Source: Tistrella mobilis | GTDB taxonomy: Bacteria; Pseudomonadota; Alphaproteobacteria; Tistrellales; Tistrellaceae | Length of the DNA: 64,000 nt | Assembly (NCBI RefSeq): GCF_039634785.1 | Contig: NZ_JBBIAB010000021.1 | Location: 24,445-88,444 of the forward strand | Direction of reading: 5' to 3' | In this document: positions 21,763 through 30,499 of the stretch, piece by piece | Position numbering within the stretch: the stretch's first letter is position 1 | Layout of the letters: every line of letters starts with the position of its first letter | Made by a program: the position numbers and the translations under genes | Notes under the pieces: generated by a model | What the model saw: only the letters and a program-made list of their open reading frames with translations | Databases searched by the model: none | What the model was told of the DNA's origin: nothing

Positions 21763-22158
21763 TCACTTCCCGCTCTTCTCGGTGTCGGCGTCGGCGTCGT
21801 CGGCCTCGTCGGCCTCCTTGCCCTTACGGCCCGAGCGGGCCGGCTCGGTCGCCGCGATCTTGTCGGTGATGGTGTGGCGCATCACCTTCACGCGCACGTC
21901 GGGCGCGATCTCGAGCGTGGCATAGGTGTCGTCATCGACCTTGGCGATCGTGCCGACGATGCCGCCCGCGGTCACCACACGGTCGCCGCGACGCAGCGCC
22001 GAGATCATCTCGCGGTGCTGCTTGGCCTTCTTCTGCTGCGGCCGGATCAGCAGGAAATAGAAGACGACGAAGATCAGGAGCAGCGGCAGCAGCTGCATGA
22101 GCATGCCGGCACCGCCGTCGGCACCGGCGGCCTGCGCATAGGCCGGAGAGATGAGCAT
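21763..22158 (-). CDS. yajC: Preprotein translocase accessory subunit YajC
   Basis: YajC is a small membrane protein that associates with SecDF. The 131-residue product begins MLISPAYAQA, has one membrane helix (about 20-40) followed by the YajC signature LLIRPQQKKAKQH, and ends in an acidic tail (EADEADDADADTEK). The ATG at 22158 is favoured because GGGGA precedes it on the minus strand; a longer frame adds an unlikely N-terminal extension. First gene of the sec operon, divergent from the DUF815 ATPase. Confidence 0.95.
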   Translation of the reverse strand: MLISPAYAQAAGADGGAGMLMQLLPLLLIFVVFYFLLIRPQQKKAKQHREMISALRRGDRVVTAGGIVGTIAKVDDDTYATLEIAPDVRVKVMRHTITDKIAATEPARSGRKGKEADEADDADADTEKSGK

Positions 22159-22333
22159 CGATACGTCCCCGTGGGTATATATTGCGTTGGCAAGAGGAGG
22201 CCGCAGCCGCAAACCGGCTCCGGCGCAGTCGTGAGCGGACTATAGCGGTGCCCCGCAGCTTTGCAAAGCGAACCCGGCGGTCAGGGGACCGGGCCGGTAC
22301 CGCGGTGTGGGGGTCCCCATCGTGGCCCGCCGC

Positions 22334-22362
22334 TTGGGCCTGCATCATCGACGCGATATAAC
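22334..22362 (+). promoter_or_regulatory. Candidate promoter of the DUF815 ATPase gene
   Basis: TTGGGC (22334-22339) and TATAAC (22357-22362) are separated by 17 bases. The -10 matches consensus at five of six positions, the -35 at three. The ATPase start codon lies 50 bases downstream. Confidence 0.4.
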
Positions 22363-22411
22363 ACCGCCTCACTGCCCCCTGTCCGACATCCGCCTGCAGG
22401 ATCCTGCCCCG

Positions 22412-23305
22412 ATGACCGATACCGCCTCTGCTTCCCCCGACCTTCTGTCGGTGCTCGACCGCATCGCCTCGGCACTGGAGCGCATGGCCCCGCCGCCGGC
22501 CGCCGCGATCGATCTGGATGCCGCCGACGCCTTCGTCTGGGTCTCGACCAATCGCAGCCTGCAGCCGGTCCCCCGGGTCTCGCGGGTCGATATCGGCCTG
22601 CTTGAAGGCGTGAACCTCGCCCGCGATCAGCTGCTCGAGAACACCCGGCGTTTCGCCGCCGGCCTGCCGGCCAACAATGCCCTGCTCTGGGGTGCGCGCG
22701 GCATGGGCAAAAGCTCGCTGGTCAAGGCGGTGCACGCTAAGATCGTGGCCGAGACGCCGGCCGACCACCGGCCGATCAAGCTGATCGAAATCCACCGCGA
22801 AGACATTTCGCAGCTGCCCGACCTGCTGGCGGTTCTGCGCGGGGGCGATACCCGCGCGCTGCTGTTCTGCGACGATCTGTCTTTCGATCACGACGATACC
22901 GACTACAAGTCGCTGAAGGCCGTGCTCGACGGCGGCATCGAAGGCCGGCCCGACGAGGTGCTGTTCTACGCCACCTCCAACCGCCGCCATCTGATGCCGC
23001 GCGACATGATCGACAACGAGCGCTCGACGGCGATCAACCCGTCGGAAGCGATCGAAGAAAAGGTCTCGCTCTCCGACCGTTTCGGCCTCTGGCTCGGCTT
23101 CCATGCCTGCGATCAGAAGACCTATCTGGCGATGGTGCACGGCTATGTCGCCGCCTATGGCCTGGGCGCCGGGGATGTCGATGTGGAGCGGGAGGCCGTC
23201 GCCTGGGCCCAGACGCGCGGCGGCCGGTCGGGCCGTGTGGCCTGGCAGTATATCCAGGATCTGGCCGGCCGGCTGGGCCGTCAGCTGGAAACCCGCAAGG
23301 GCTGA
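22412..23305 (+). CDS. DUF815-family P-loop ATPase
   Basis: This 297-residue cytoplasmic ATPase has Walker A GARGMGKSS and Walker B LLFCDDL, followed by the family stretches SFDHDDTDYKSLKAVLDGG and YATSNRRHL (sensor-like). DUF815 proteins are AAA-like ATPases found next to yajC in many alphaproteobacteria; their substrate is unknown. The ATG at 22412 has AGGA ten bases upstream. A terminator follows immediately, so the gene is monocistronic. The N-terminal 60 residues are variable and low in complexity (MAPPPAAAIDLDAADAF). Confidence 0.88.
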   Translation: MTDTASASPDLLSVLDRIASALERMAPPPAAAIDLDAADAFVWVSTNRSLQPVPRVSRVDIGLLEGVNLARDQLLENTRRFAAGLPANNALLWGARGMGKSSLVKAVHAKIVAETPADHRPIKLIEIHREDISQLPDLLAVLRGGDTRALLFCDDLSFDHDDTDYKSLKAVLDGGIEGRPDEVLFYATSNRRHLMPRDMIDNERSTAINPSEAIEEKVSLSDRFGLWLGFHACDQKTYLAMVHGYVAAYGLGAGDVDVEREAVAWAQTRGGRSGRVAWQYIQDLAGRLGRQLETRKG

Positions 23306-23315
23306 ACCACCCGAA

Positions 23316-23342
23316 GGGCCGCGCTTGACGCGGCCCGCTTTT
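23316..23342 (+). terminator. Terminator after the DUF815 ATPase gene
   Basis: GGGCCGCG (23316-23323) and CGCGGCCC (23329-23336) form a perfect 8-bp stem with loop CTTGA, followed by GCTTTT. Confidence 0.8.
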
Positions 23343-23351
23343 GATGGTCCT

Positions 23352-23370
23352 GTTAAGTCAGTTGACTAAC
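23352..23370. promoter_or_regulatory. Candidate TetR operator
   Basis: The palindrome AGTCA-GT-TGACT (23356-23367), flanked by GTTA and AAC, lies 23 bases upstream of the TetR start codon. A second overlapping palindrome, AGTT-GACT-AACT, occupies 23360-23371. The stretch is AT-richer than its surroundings. Autoregulation by the adjacent TetR protein is inferred from position and symmetry. Confidence 0.5.
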
Positions 23371-23392
23371 TAAAACTGGACGAACCACCGGC

Positions 23393-23986
23393 ATGCGCCT
23401 CCCTGCCCGAGACCGCCGTGAGCGTCTGGCGCGAGCGGCGGCTGATCTCTTCCATGAACGGGGATATGATGCCGTCAGCCTGCGGGACATCGCCGCCCGG
23501 GCCGGCGTGCCGGCCGGTGCCGTGTTCTATCATTTCCCGACCAAGGCAGCCCTTGCGACGGTGGCGGCCGATGCGCAACTAAACCGGGCGGAGGAGATTC
23601 TGGCCCGGGCGGCCGAGGGCCGGTCTCCGGAAGAGCGGCTGACGATCATCGCAACCGGGCTGGCCGCCGGTGCACCCCTCGCCGCACGCCATGGCTGCCC
23701 GATCCAGCGGCTGGCCCGCGACCTGGCCAATGGCGGCGAGGCGGAGCGCGCCGCCCGCGAGACATGCATCCGGGCAGCAACCCTGTTGCGCACCAGCGTG
23801 GCCGCCGAACTGACGGCGGGCGGTATCGACGCAGACAGGGCGGACATCGCTGCCCGCGATTTCACCGCACGCTGGGCCGGCAGCGCCGTTCTCGCCTTTC
23901 TCGCCGGCGATCCCGCGCCGATGACCGATGGGATCGCCGCAGCCCTCAACGACCTCAGGACGCTGCTGTCCTCAGGGTCAAGATGA
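23393..23986 (+). CDS. TetR-family transcriptional regulator
   Basis: This 197-residue repressor-type protein has an N-terminal helix-turn-helix (RERLARAAADLFHERGYDAVSLRDIAARAGVPAGAVFYHFP, about residues 9-49). The C-terminal ligand domain includes a conserved-looking RHGCPIQRLARDLA segment. Its stop codon overlaps an ATG of the following fabF-like gene (ATGA at 23983-23986), so the two are one operon. A palindrome just upstream suggests autoregulation. The ligand is unknown, though a fatty-acid-related signal would fit the partner gene. Confidence 0.9.
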   Translation: MRLPARDRRERLARAAADLFHERGYDAVSLRDIAARAGVPAGAVFYHFPTKAALATVAADAQLNRAEEILARAAEGRSPEERLTIIATGLAAGAPLAARHGCPIQRLARDLANGGEAERAARETCIRAATLLRTSVAAELTAGGIDADRADIAARDFTARWAGSAVLAFLAGDPAPMTDGIAAALNDLRTLLSSGSR

Positions 23987-23997
23987 AGGACACCCCC

Positions 23998-25263
23998 ATG
24001 AGACGCATCGTCGTCACCGGTATCGGCGTGGTCTCGCCGCTCGGTCAGGGCGCGCCCACGGTCTGGCGGCGCCTGATCGAGGGGCGCTCGGGCATTCGCG
24101 CCCTGCCCGAGACCATGGTCCAGGATCTGCCGGCGAAGATCGCCGGCGTGGTGCCGGATGCAGCCGAGGATGCCGAGGGCGGTTTCGATCCCGCCCGCAC
24201 GGTGCCGCCCAAAGACCACAAGAAGATGGACCGCTTCATCCTGCTCGCCCTGGCCGCCGCCGAAGAGGCACTGGGCCAGGCCGGCTGGCTGGAGGCGTCA
24301 CAGGCGGAACGCGATCGCACCGCCACCATCATCGGCACCGGCGTCGGCGGCCTGCCCGCCATGGCAGAGGCCGTGCGCACCACCGACGGCAAGGGTCCGC
24401 GGCGGCTTTCTCCCTTCACCGTTCCGTCCTTCCTGCCCAACATGGCGGCCGGTCAGGTTTCGATCCGCTTCGGGCTGCGTGGCCCGCTCGGCGCGCCGGT
24501 GACCGCCTGCGCCGCCAGTGTCCAGGCGATCGGCGATGCCGCCCGACTGATCCAGTCCGGCGAGGCGGATATTGCCCTGGCCGGCGGCGCCGAAGGCAGC
24601 ATCGACCGGGTCAGCCTTGGTGGCTTTGCAGCTGCCCGCGCCCTCTCGACCGGCTTCAACGATCGCCCGGCCGAAGCCTCCCGGCCCTTCGATGCGGCGC
24701 GCGACGGTTTCGTGATGGGTGAAGGTGCTGCCATGCTGGTCATCGAGGCACTGGATCATGCCCTGGCTCGCGGCGCGGTTCCGATCGCCGAACTTACCGG
24801 CTATGGCACCAGCGCCGATGCTCATCACATGACCGCGGCCCCGGAAGACGGTGAAGGCGCCCAGCGGGCGATGCGGGCCGCACTCGCCTCTGCCCGTCTC
24901 GATCCGAAAGAGATCGGCTATCTGAACGCACACGCGACCTCGACACCGGTCGGCGACGCCGGCGAACTGGCGGCAATCCGGGCGGTGTTCGGCGAGGGCG
25001 CCGGCGTGTCGATCTCGTCAACCAAATCGGCCACCGGCCATCTGCTCGGTGCCGCCGGTGCGATCGAGGCGATGTTCTCGGTGCTGGCGCTGCGCGACGG
25101 CATTCTGCCGCCGACGCTGAACCTCACCGATCCCGACCCTGCGGCGGCAAGGCTGGACCTGATCGGGCCCGAGGCCCGGCACCGCTCCGTCGATCATGTG
25201 CTGTCAAACGGCTTCGGCTTCGGTGGCGTCAACGCCTCGGTGATCTTCAGCCGCTATCGCTGA
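23998..25263 (+). CDS. fabF: Beta-ketoacyl-ACP synthase II
   Basis: This 421-residue condensing enzyme extends acyl-ACP with malonyl-ACP. The catalytic triad is visible: Cys in VTACAASVQAIGDA, His in NAHATSTPVGD and His in KSATGHLLGAAGA. I prefer the ATG at 23998 (MRRIVVTGIGVVSPLG, the normal start), which has AAGGA at 23986-23990 seven bases upstream; ATG 23983 overlaps the TetR stop. No acyl-carrier-protein or other fab gene is nearby. A lone FabF under a TetR regulator may be a second copy for a special lipid or for resistance to a FabF inhibitor. The housekeeping fabF would have to be sought elsewhere in the genome. Confidence 0.9.
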   Translation: MRRIVVTGIGVVSPLGQGAPTVWRRLIEGRSGIRALPETMVQDLPAKIAGVVPDAAEDAEGGFDPARTVPPKDHKKMDRFILLALAAAEEALGQAGWLEASQAERDRTATIIGTGVGGLPAMAEAVRTTDGKGPRRLSPFTVPSFLPNMAAGQVSIRFGLRGPLGAPVTACAASVQAIGDAARLIQSGEADIALAGGAEGSIDRVSLGGFAAARALSTGFNDRPAEASRPFDAARDGFVMGEGAAMLVIEALDHALARGAVPIAELTGYGTSADAHHMTAAPEDGEGAQRAMRAALASARLDPKEIGYLNAHATSTPVGDAGELAAIRAVFGEGAGVSISSTKSATGHLLGAAGAIEAMFSVLALRDGILPPTLNLTDPDPAAARLDLIGPEARHRSVDHVLSNGFGFGGVNASVIFSRYR

Positions 25264-25291
25264 CAGCCGGCCCCATCATCGACACCCCAGC

Positions 25292-25316
25292 CTGCCCCGG
25301 CTCATCGCCGGGGCAG
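25292..25316. terminator. Hairpin between convergent fabF and nlpD-like genes
   Basis: CTGCCCCGGC (25292-25301) pairs perfectly with GCCGGGGCAG (25307-25316) around loop TCATC. It overlaps the last codons of the nlpD-like gene. No T-run follows on the plus side, so termination is likely but not certain. Confidence 0.55.
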
Positions 25317-26624
25317 ATAACGTTCGGGATCAACGGCTTCGCGGCCCCGGCGCAGCTCGAAATGCAGCTGCGGCTGATCGACATTGCCGCTGGAGCCGAC
25401 CCGGGCGATCACCTCGCCCTGCTTCACCCGCTGGCCGCGATCCACCAGCACCGCCTGGGCATGGGCATAGGCAGTCAGCCAGTTGCCGCCATGGCGGATC
25501 AGCAGCATATTGCCGAAGCCCTTCAGGTCGCTGCCGGCATAGACCACCACGCCATCGGCGGCCGCGCGGATCGGCGTGCCGCGCGGTGCCTGGATGTTGA
25601 CGCCGTCATTGTGCAGACCGCCGGCCTTGTCGCCATAGCCCGAAACGACCCGGCCGTTGACCGGCCAGACGAAGCGTTTCGGCGCCGGCCCCAGATCGCC
25701 GGTGTCCACGGGCTTGGCCTTCACCGGCGCAGGCGCCGGTTCAGCCGCCGGCTGGGCCGGCTCAGGCGTGGCCACAGGTGCCGGTTCCGCCTTTGGCGGT
25801 TCCACCGGTGCCGGAGCCGGCTGCGGCGCCGGTTCTGCAGGTGCCGCGGGGGGCGGCGTGGCGTCTTCCGCAGGTGGGGCAAGCGTCACCGGCGCGCCAC
25901 CGGTCGCGGGCTCGCCGGCCGAAGCCGGCGCCGTCGTCGTGACGGGTGCCACCGTCGTCGATGCGGCGGATGTGGTCTCGGTTCCGGGCGGCGGCAGGGG
26001 AGCGGACGAGATGCCAGTGCCGCCGGTGGCAGCGGTTCCCGCGGATGCGACGGCCGTGCCGCCGACCGCGGGCGACACCGAAATCGTCTCTGCCCCCTCG
26101 ATCCGGGTCGAAGGCGGCCGGCCTTCCGGCCCCGCCGCAGCCACGGCCGCCGCCGCGGCCCGGGTCCCCGGCCCCTGCCCTTCAGGCACGACCAGGCGCT
26201 GGCCCGGCACCACGGGATAGGGCGGCTGCAATCCGTTTGCCTGGGCAAGCGCCGTCATCTCCACACCATAGGCCCGCGAAATGCCGTAGAGCGTCTCGTT
26301 CTGGCGTACGGTATGGATGCGGTTCGCCGGCAGCACCAGCCGGTTGCCGGGATAGATGGTATAGGGCGGTTGCAGATGATTCGCTTCGATCAGCGCCCGC
26401 AACGGCACATTGTTGCGCCGGGCAATGGCATACAGCGTATCGCCCCGCTCCACGACGATCTCGCTCGCCCCGGCGGGAAGCGCGATCCCCGCAGGCTGGG
26501 CACCGCGAAAATCGACCGGCGCCGGCTCGTCGCGCCCGGCACAGGCGGCAACAAGAAGCACGAGCGCCGCTGCGGCGGCATGGCGAAAGGACAGGCTGGG
26601 TCTGATCATGGCGGCCCCGTTCAT
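25302..26624 (-). CDS. nlpD: NlpD-like lipoprotein with two LysM domains and a degenerate LytM domain
   Basis: This 440-residue envelope protein has a lipoprotein signal (LVLLVAACAG, Cys about residue 28), two LysM peptidoglycan-binding domains (about 55-105 and 105-150), a long Pro/Ala/Glu-rich linker (about 160-320) and a C-terminal LytM (M23) domain. Expected zinc ligands are replaced: NDGVN stands where active enzymes have HxGxD, and QLHFE where they have HLHFE. It should therefore activate an amidase during cell division, as E. coli NlpD does, rather than cut wall itself. Its place behind surE-pcm matches the classic surE-pcm-nlpD order. ATG 26609 (MIRPSL) is an alternative start. Confidence 0.9.
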   Translation of the reverse strand: MNGAAMIRPSLSFRHAAAAALVLLVAACAGRDEPAPVDFRGAQPAGIALPAGASEIVVERGDTLYAIARRNNVPLRALIEANHLQPPYTIYPGNRLVLPANRIHTVRQNETLYGISRAYGVEMTALAQANGLQPPYPVVPGQRLVVPEGQGPGTRAAAAAVAAAGPEGRPPSTRIEGAETISVSPAVGGTAVASAGTAATGGTGISSAPLPPPGTETTSAASTTVAPVTTTAPASAGEPATGGAPVTLAPPAEDATPPPAAPAEPAPQPAPAPVEPPKAEPAPVATPEPAQPAAEPAPAPVKAKPVDTGDLGPAPKRFVWPVNGRVVSGYGDKAGGLHNDGVNIQAPRGTPIRAAADGVVVYAGSDLKGFGNMLLIRHGGNWLTAYAHAQAVLVDRGQRVKQGEVIARVGSSGNVDQPQLHFELRRGREAVDPERYLPRR

Positions 26625-26697
26625 GGCGCGCCCAGTCTAAGCCGCATGTCGCACTGCGGCAACGGAAGCGTGATCCGGCACAAGCCGCCAGCGCGTC

Positions 26698-27363
26698 TCA
26701 ACCCGCCGGCGAGCCCGGATCATCTTCGCGCGGCACGCCGGGCATCAGCGGCACGAAACGGACGCGGGCAATCTCGACGTCGTCGACGCCATCTTCGTTG
26801 CGGATCAGCTTCATCAGGCGCTGTTCGCGGCCATGGGCGCCGACCGGCATCACCATCAGCCCGCCGATCGCCAGCTGATCGAGCAGGTCTTCGGGCACTT
26901 CGTCCGAAGCGGCAGTGACGATGATCCGGTCGAAGGGCGCCTGTTCCGGCCAGCCCCGCATGCCGTCGCCGATCCGGTTGACGACATTATGCATCGCCAG
27001 CTCGCCGAAGCGGGCCTGTGCCTCCCGCGCCAGGCTGCGATGACGCTCGACCGTATAGACCCGGCGGGCCAGCCGCGACAGGATAGCGGTCTGGTAGCCA
27101 GATCCCGTGCCGATCTCCAGCACCTTGTGCCGGTCGCCCAGCTCCAGGGCCTGGGTCATCAGCGCCACCACCTCGGGCTGGCTGATGGTCTGGCCCTGCC
27201 CGATGGGCAGGGCGCGATTGGCATAGGCCTTGGGCACCAGAGGTGTCGGCACGAAGATCTCGCGCGGCACCGTCTCGATGGCCTTCAGCACCCGCGTGTC
27301 GGTGATGCCCGCCGAACGCAGCTGCATCAACAGCTTGATCTTCGCTTCGGCGAGCGTCTCCAT
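26698..27363 (-). CDS. pcm: Protein-L-isoaspartate O-methyltransferase
   Basis: Pcm repairs damaged proteins by methylating L-isoaspartyl residues with S-adenosylmethionine. The 221-residue protein carries the SAM motif VLEIGTGSGYQTAILS and the family stretches PIGQGQTISQPEVVALM and FDRIIVTAA. The C-terminus has a short Pro/Asp-rich extension. The ATG at 27363 lies two bases after the surE stop codon, so translation is coupled to surE. Part of the serS-surE-pcm-nlpD run. Confidence 0.95.
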   Translation of the reverse strand: METLAEAKIKLLMQLRSAGITDTRVLKAIETVPREIFVPTPLVPKAYANRALPIGQGQTISQPEVVALMTQALELGDRHKVLEIGTGSGYQTAILSRLARRVYTVERHRSLAREAQARFGELAMHNVVNRIGDGMRGWPEQAPFDRIIVTAASDEVPEDLLDQLAIGGLMVMPVGAHGREQRLMKLIRNEDGVDDVEIARVRFVPLMPGVPREDDPGSPAG

Positions 27364-27365
27364 CG

Positions 27366-28121
27366 TCAGGCTCCCAGCACGTCCTCGAGCGCGCCCATAT
27401 AGTCGCGGGCGGTCAGGTCGATATGCAGCGGAGTAACCGAGATGGCGCCCTTGCGGATCACCGACAGATCGGTGCCTTCGGTCTCGTGACCGTCGCGGCG
27501 CAGGCCGCCGATCCAGTAATAGGGCACGCCACGCGGGTCGCGGCCTTCGACGATCATTTCCCCCAGAACGCGCTGTCCCTGGGAGACGACCTTCACCCCG
27601 GTCACCGCCTCGGGCTCGACCGGCGGGTAGTTGACGTTGACCAGCACGCCCCTGGGCCATTTGGTGGCGATCAGCTTCTCGACCAGCGCGGGGCCATGAG
27701 CACGAGCCGTGCGCCACGGCACATCCTGCGGATCGACGAAAACCTGGCTCATCGCGATCGCCTGCAGGCCCAGCAGCGTGGCTTCCTTGGCGGCGGCGAT
27801 GGTGCCGGAATAGTGCACATCCTCGGCCAGATTGGCGCCCCGATTGACACCCGAGAGCACCAGATCCGGCGCGGTCTCGTGCATCAGCCGGCGGGTGGCG
27901 ATCAGCACGCAATCGGTGGGGGTGCCGCTGACGCCATAGCGCCTGTCCGCGATCTTGCGCACGCGGAGCGGGTTATGGATGGTCAGCGAATGCGACACGC
28001 CGCTCTGATCGGTCTCGGGTGCGACGACCCAGACGTCGTCGGACAGCTCGCGCGCGATCTGCTCCAGGATCGCGATCCCGGGGGCGTTGATGCCGTCGTC
28101 GTTGCTGATCAGGATGCGCAC
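27366..28121 (-). CDS. surE: 5'-nucleotidase SurE
   Basis: SurE is a metal-dependent nucleotide 5'/3'-phosphatase linked to stress survival. The 251-residue protein opens with RILISNDDGINAPGI, whose Asp pair binds the metal, and contains SGTPTDCV and LSGVNRGANLAEDVHYSGTIAAA. The start is a GTG at 28121, strongly supported by AAGGAG about seven bases upstream on the minus strand. It is followed within two bases by pcm. A 12-bp hairpin lies in the 149-base gap to serS. Confidence 0.95.
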   Translation of the reverse strand: MRILISNDDGINAPGIAILEQIARELSDDVWVVAPETDQSGVSHSLTIHNPLRVRKIADRRYGVSGTPTDCVLIATRRLMHETAPDLVLSGVNRGANLAEDVHYSGTIAAAKEATLLGLQAIAMSQVFVDPQDVPWRTARAHGPALVEKLIATKWPRGVLVNVNYPPVEPEAVTGVKVVSQGQRVLGEMIVEGRDPRGVPYYWIGGLRRDGHETEGTDLSVIRKGAISVTPLHIDLTARDYMGALEDVLGA

Positions 28122-28184
28122 GTGCCGAACTCCTTGAGGATCGGGAAAGCCGGGCTTGGATACCCGTTCTTGGCTTTCATGGGA

Positions 28185-28211
28185 AGTGCCGCCGATGCAA
28201 TCGGCGGCACT
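28185..28211 (-). repeat. 12-bp perfect hairpin in the serS-surE gap
   Basis: AGTGCCGCCGAT (28185-28196) is followed by loop GCA and its perfect complement (28200-28211). No long U-run follows on either strand. A second 7-bp stem (28245-28251 with 28259-28265) lies between it and the serS stop. The pair could attenuate read-through or set mRNA ends between serS and surE. Confidence 0.6.
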
Positions 28212-28270
28212 CGTTTCCGGTATTCCGGTATGATGTGATGCGTGTCGCCTGCAGGGGACAGGCGAACGGA

Positions 28271-29560
28271 TCAGGCGCCGACGATCTCGGCACCGCCCAG
28301 ATAGGGGCGCAGCGCCTCCGGGATGCGGATGCTGCCATCCGCCTGCTGATGGTTCTCGACCAGCGCAATCAATGCGCGACCGACCGCCACACCCGAGCCG
28401 TTGAGCGTGTGAACGAAGCGGGTCTCGCGCTCGCCGGCCTTGCGGCAGCGGGCCTTCATCCGCCGCGCCTGGAAATCGCGGGTGTTCGAGACGCTGGAGA
28501 TTTCGCGATAGGTGTTCTGCGCCGGCACCCAGACTTCGATGTCGTGGGTGCGCGCTGCGGCAAAGCCCGTATCGCCCGAACACAGCACCACCACCCGATA
28601 GGGCAATTCCAGCAGTTGGAGAACCTTCTCGGCGCAGGCCGTCATGTACTCCTGTTCGTCGCGCGAAGCTTCGGCGGTGGTGATGGACACCATCTCCACC
28701 TTCGAGAACTGATGCTGACGGAGCATGCCGCGGGTATCACGACCGGCGGAGCCGGCTTCCGATCGGAAACAGGGGGTCAGCGCGGTCAGCCGCAGCGGCA
28801 GGGCCGCCTCGTCCAGGATCTCGCCGGCCACCAGATTGGTCAGCGGCACCTCGGAAGTGGGGATCAGCCAGCGGTCATCGGTGGTGCGGAACAGGTCCTC
28901 GGCGAATTTGGGCAGCTGGCCGGTGCCGTAGAGGGCATCGGTGCCGACCAGAAGCGGCGGCTGAACCTCGATGAAGCCATGCGTGCCGGTGTGCAGGTCC
29001 AGCATGAACTGCGCAAGCGCCCGCTCCAGCCGTGCCATCTGGCCGGCCAGAACCACGAAGCGCGCGCCCGAAAGCCTGGCCGCCCGCTCGAAATCCATCG
29101 CGTTCAGCACCGGGCCGGCAGCCATCATCTCGCCCAGTTCATAATGGGCGCGCGGCGCGAAATCGAAGGCGCGGGGCGTGCCCCAGCGGCGCAGCTCGAC
29201 ATTCGCGGTCTCGTCCGGCCCGTCGGGCACGTCCGCATCCAGATGGTTGGGCAGGCTGGAGAGCGCATCGTCGAGTTCGCGGCCAAGCGCCGCCTCTTCG
29301 GCCTCCAGCTCGGGCATTCGTTCCTTGATCGCCTGAACCTCGGCGACCAGGGCCGCGGCATCGCCGCCGGTGCGCTTGATCTGGCCGATTTCCTTCGAGG
29401 CGACATTGCGCCGGGTCTGCAATTCCTGCAGCTCTCGGATCAGGGCGCGGCGCCGTTCATCGAGCGCCACGAGACGCTCCGACGACGCATCGAGGCCACG
29501 ACGAGCAAGGGCGGCGTCGAAGGCGTCGGGCGCATCGCGCAGAAGGCGTATGTCGTGCAT
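28271..29560 (-). CDS. serS: Serine--tRNA ligase
   Basis: SerRS charges tRNA-Ser (and tRNA-Sec where present). The 429-residue protein starts [14 protein letters not shown], has the long N-terminal coiled-coil arm (about 30-105), and a class II catalytic core with motif 2 ([23 protein letters not shown]) and motif 3 ([19 protein letters not shown]). The ATG at 29560 matches the family N-terminus; the longer frame adds an implausible extension. It lies between tatC and surE in a conserved alphaproteobacterial order. Confidence 0.98.
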   Translation of the reverse strand: MHDIRLLRDAPDAFDAALARRGLDASSERLVALDERRRALIRELQELQTRRNVASKEIGQIKRTGGDAAALVAEVQAIKERMPELEAEEAALGRELDDALSSLPNHLDADVPDGPDETANVELRRWGTPRAFDFAPRAHYELGEMMAAGPVLNAMDFERAARLSGARFVVLAGQMARLERALAQFMLDLHTGTHGFIEVQPPLLVGTDALYGTGQLPKFAEDLFRTTDDRWLIPTSEVPLTNLVAGEILDEAALPLRLTALTPCFRSEAGSAGRDTRGMLRQHQFSKVEMVSITTAEASRDEQEYMTACAEKVLQLLELPYRVVVLCSGDTGFAAARTHDIEVWVPAQNTYREISSVSNTRDFQARRMKARCRKAGERETRFVHTLNGSGVAVGRALIALVENHQQADGSIRIPEALRPYLGGAEIVGA

Positions 29561-29602
29561 TGGTTCGCTCGCTGAATGAACGATGGTTCCGGAAACGACG
29601 AA

Positions 29603-29634
29603 GGGCGCGCCGGCCATCTGGCCGAAGCGCGCCC
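29603..29634 (-). terminator. Strong hairpin between tatC and serS
   Basis: GGGCGCGC (29603-29610) pairs with GCGCGCCC (29627-29634), with an inner GGCC-ATCT-GGCC stem. It could terminate or attenuate the tat transcript before serS, but no clear T-run follows on the minus strand. Confidence 0.45.
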
Positions 29635-29659
29635 ATCTAACGGCCCCGATCCCTTCGGG

Positions 29660-30493
29660 TCAAGCGCCGCTGTCGTCCTTGTCGGCGAGCGTCGCGGCGA
29701 GTTCCGCCTCCTCGGCCTTCTCCCGCTCTGCCCGCGCCCTCTCGATCCGCCGCGCGATGAAGATCGAAATTTCATAGAGGACCAGCAGCGGCACGGCCAG
29801 AGAGCACTGGCTGATCAGATCCGGCGGGGTCATCACCGCCGCGGCCAGGAAGACGATGACGATCGCAAACCGGCGCTTCTTGGCCAGGGCTTCGGCGCTC
29901 ACCAGCCCGGCACGCACCAGCAGGCTCAAGGCCACCGGCAGCTGGAAGGCCAGACCGAAGGCGAAGATCAGCGCCAGCACCAGCGACAGATACTGATCGA
30001 CCTTCGCCTCGAGCTCGATCGCCATATTGGTTTCGCTGCCGGTGGTCTGGAAGCCGGCGAAGAAGCCCCAGGCGAGCGGAAAGACGAAGTAATAGGCGAG
30101 CGCCGCACCGAGCACGAACAGGAACGGCGTGGCGATCAGGAAGGGCATGAACGCCTTGCGCTCGTTCCGGTAGAGCCCCGGCGCCACGAACATGTAGAGC
30201 TGGGAGGCGATGATCGGAAACGAGATGAACAGCGCGGCATAGAACGAGACCTTCACATAGGTGAAGAACGCCTCGGTCAGGCCGGTGTAGATCAGGCGCT
30301 TGTCGTGGCCGAGCACCTTGGCGAGGGGCTCGACCAGGAAGCCGAAGATGTCCTCGGCGAACATGTAGCAGACGCCGAAGGCGATCAGCAGCGCCACGAC
30401 CGAATAGATCAGCCGGTTGCGAAGCTCGATCAGATGCTCGAGCAGCGGCGCTTTGGAGTTCTCGACCTCGTCGTCATCGTCATGGGTCGCCAT
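29660..30493 (-). CDS. tatC: Sec-independent protein translocase TatC
   Basis: TatC is the receptor subunit of the twin-arginine export system for folded proteins. The 277-residue protein has six membrane helices; family stretches are HLIELRNRLIYSVVAL near the N-terminus and TPPDLISQCSLAVPLLVLYE near the end. The N-terminus is acidic (MATHDDDDEVENSK). It follows tatB by six bases on the minus strand. Length is normal. Confidence 0.97.
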   Translation of the reverse strand: MATHDDDDEVENSKAPLLEHLIELRNRLIYSVVALLIAFGVCYMFAEDIFGFLVEPLAKVLGHDKRLIYTGLTEAFFTYVKVSFYAALFISFPIIASQLYMFVAPGLYRNERKAFMPFLIATPFLFVLGAALAYYFVFPLAWGFFAGFQTTGSETNMAIELEAKVDQYLSLVLALIFAFGLAFQLPVALSLLVRAGLVSAEALAKKRRFAIVIVFLAAAVMTPPDLISQCSLAVPLLVLYEISIFIARRIERARAEREKAEEAELAATLADKDDSGA

Positions 30494-30499
30494 GAAGCG

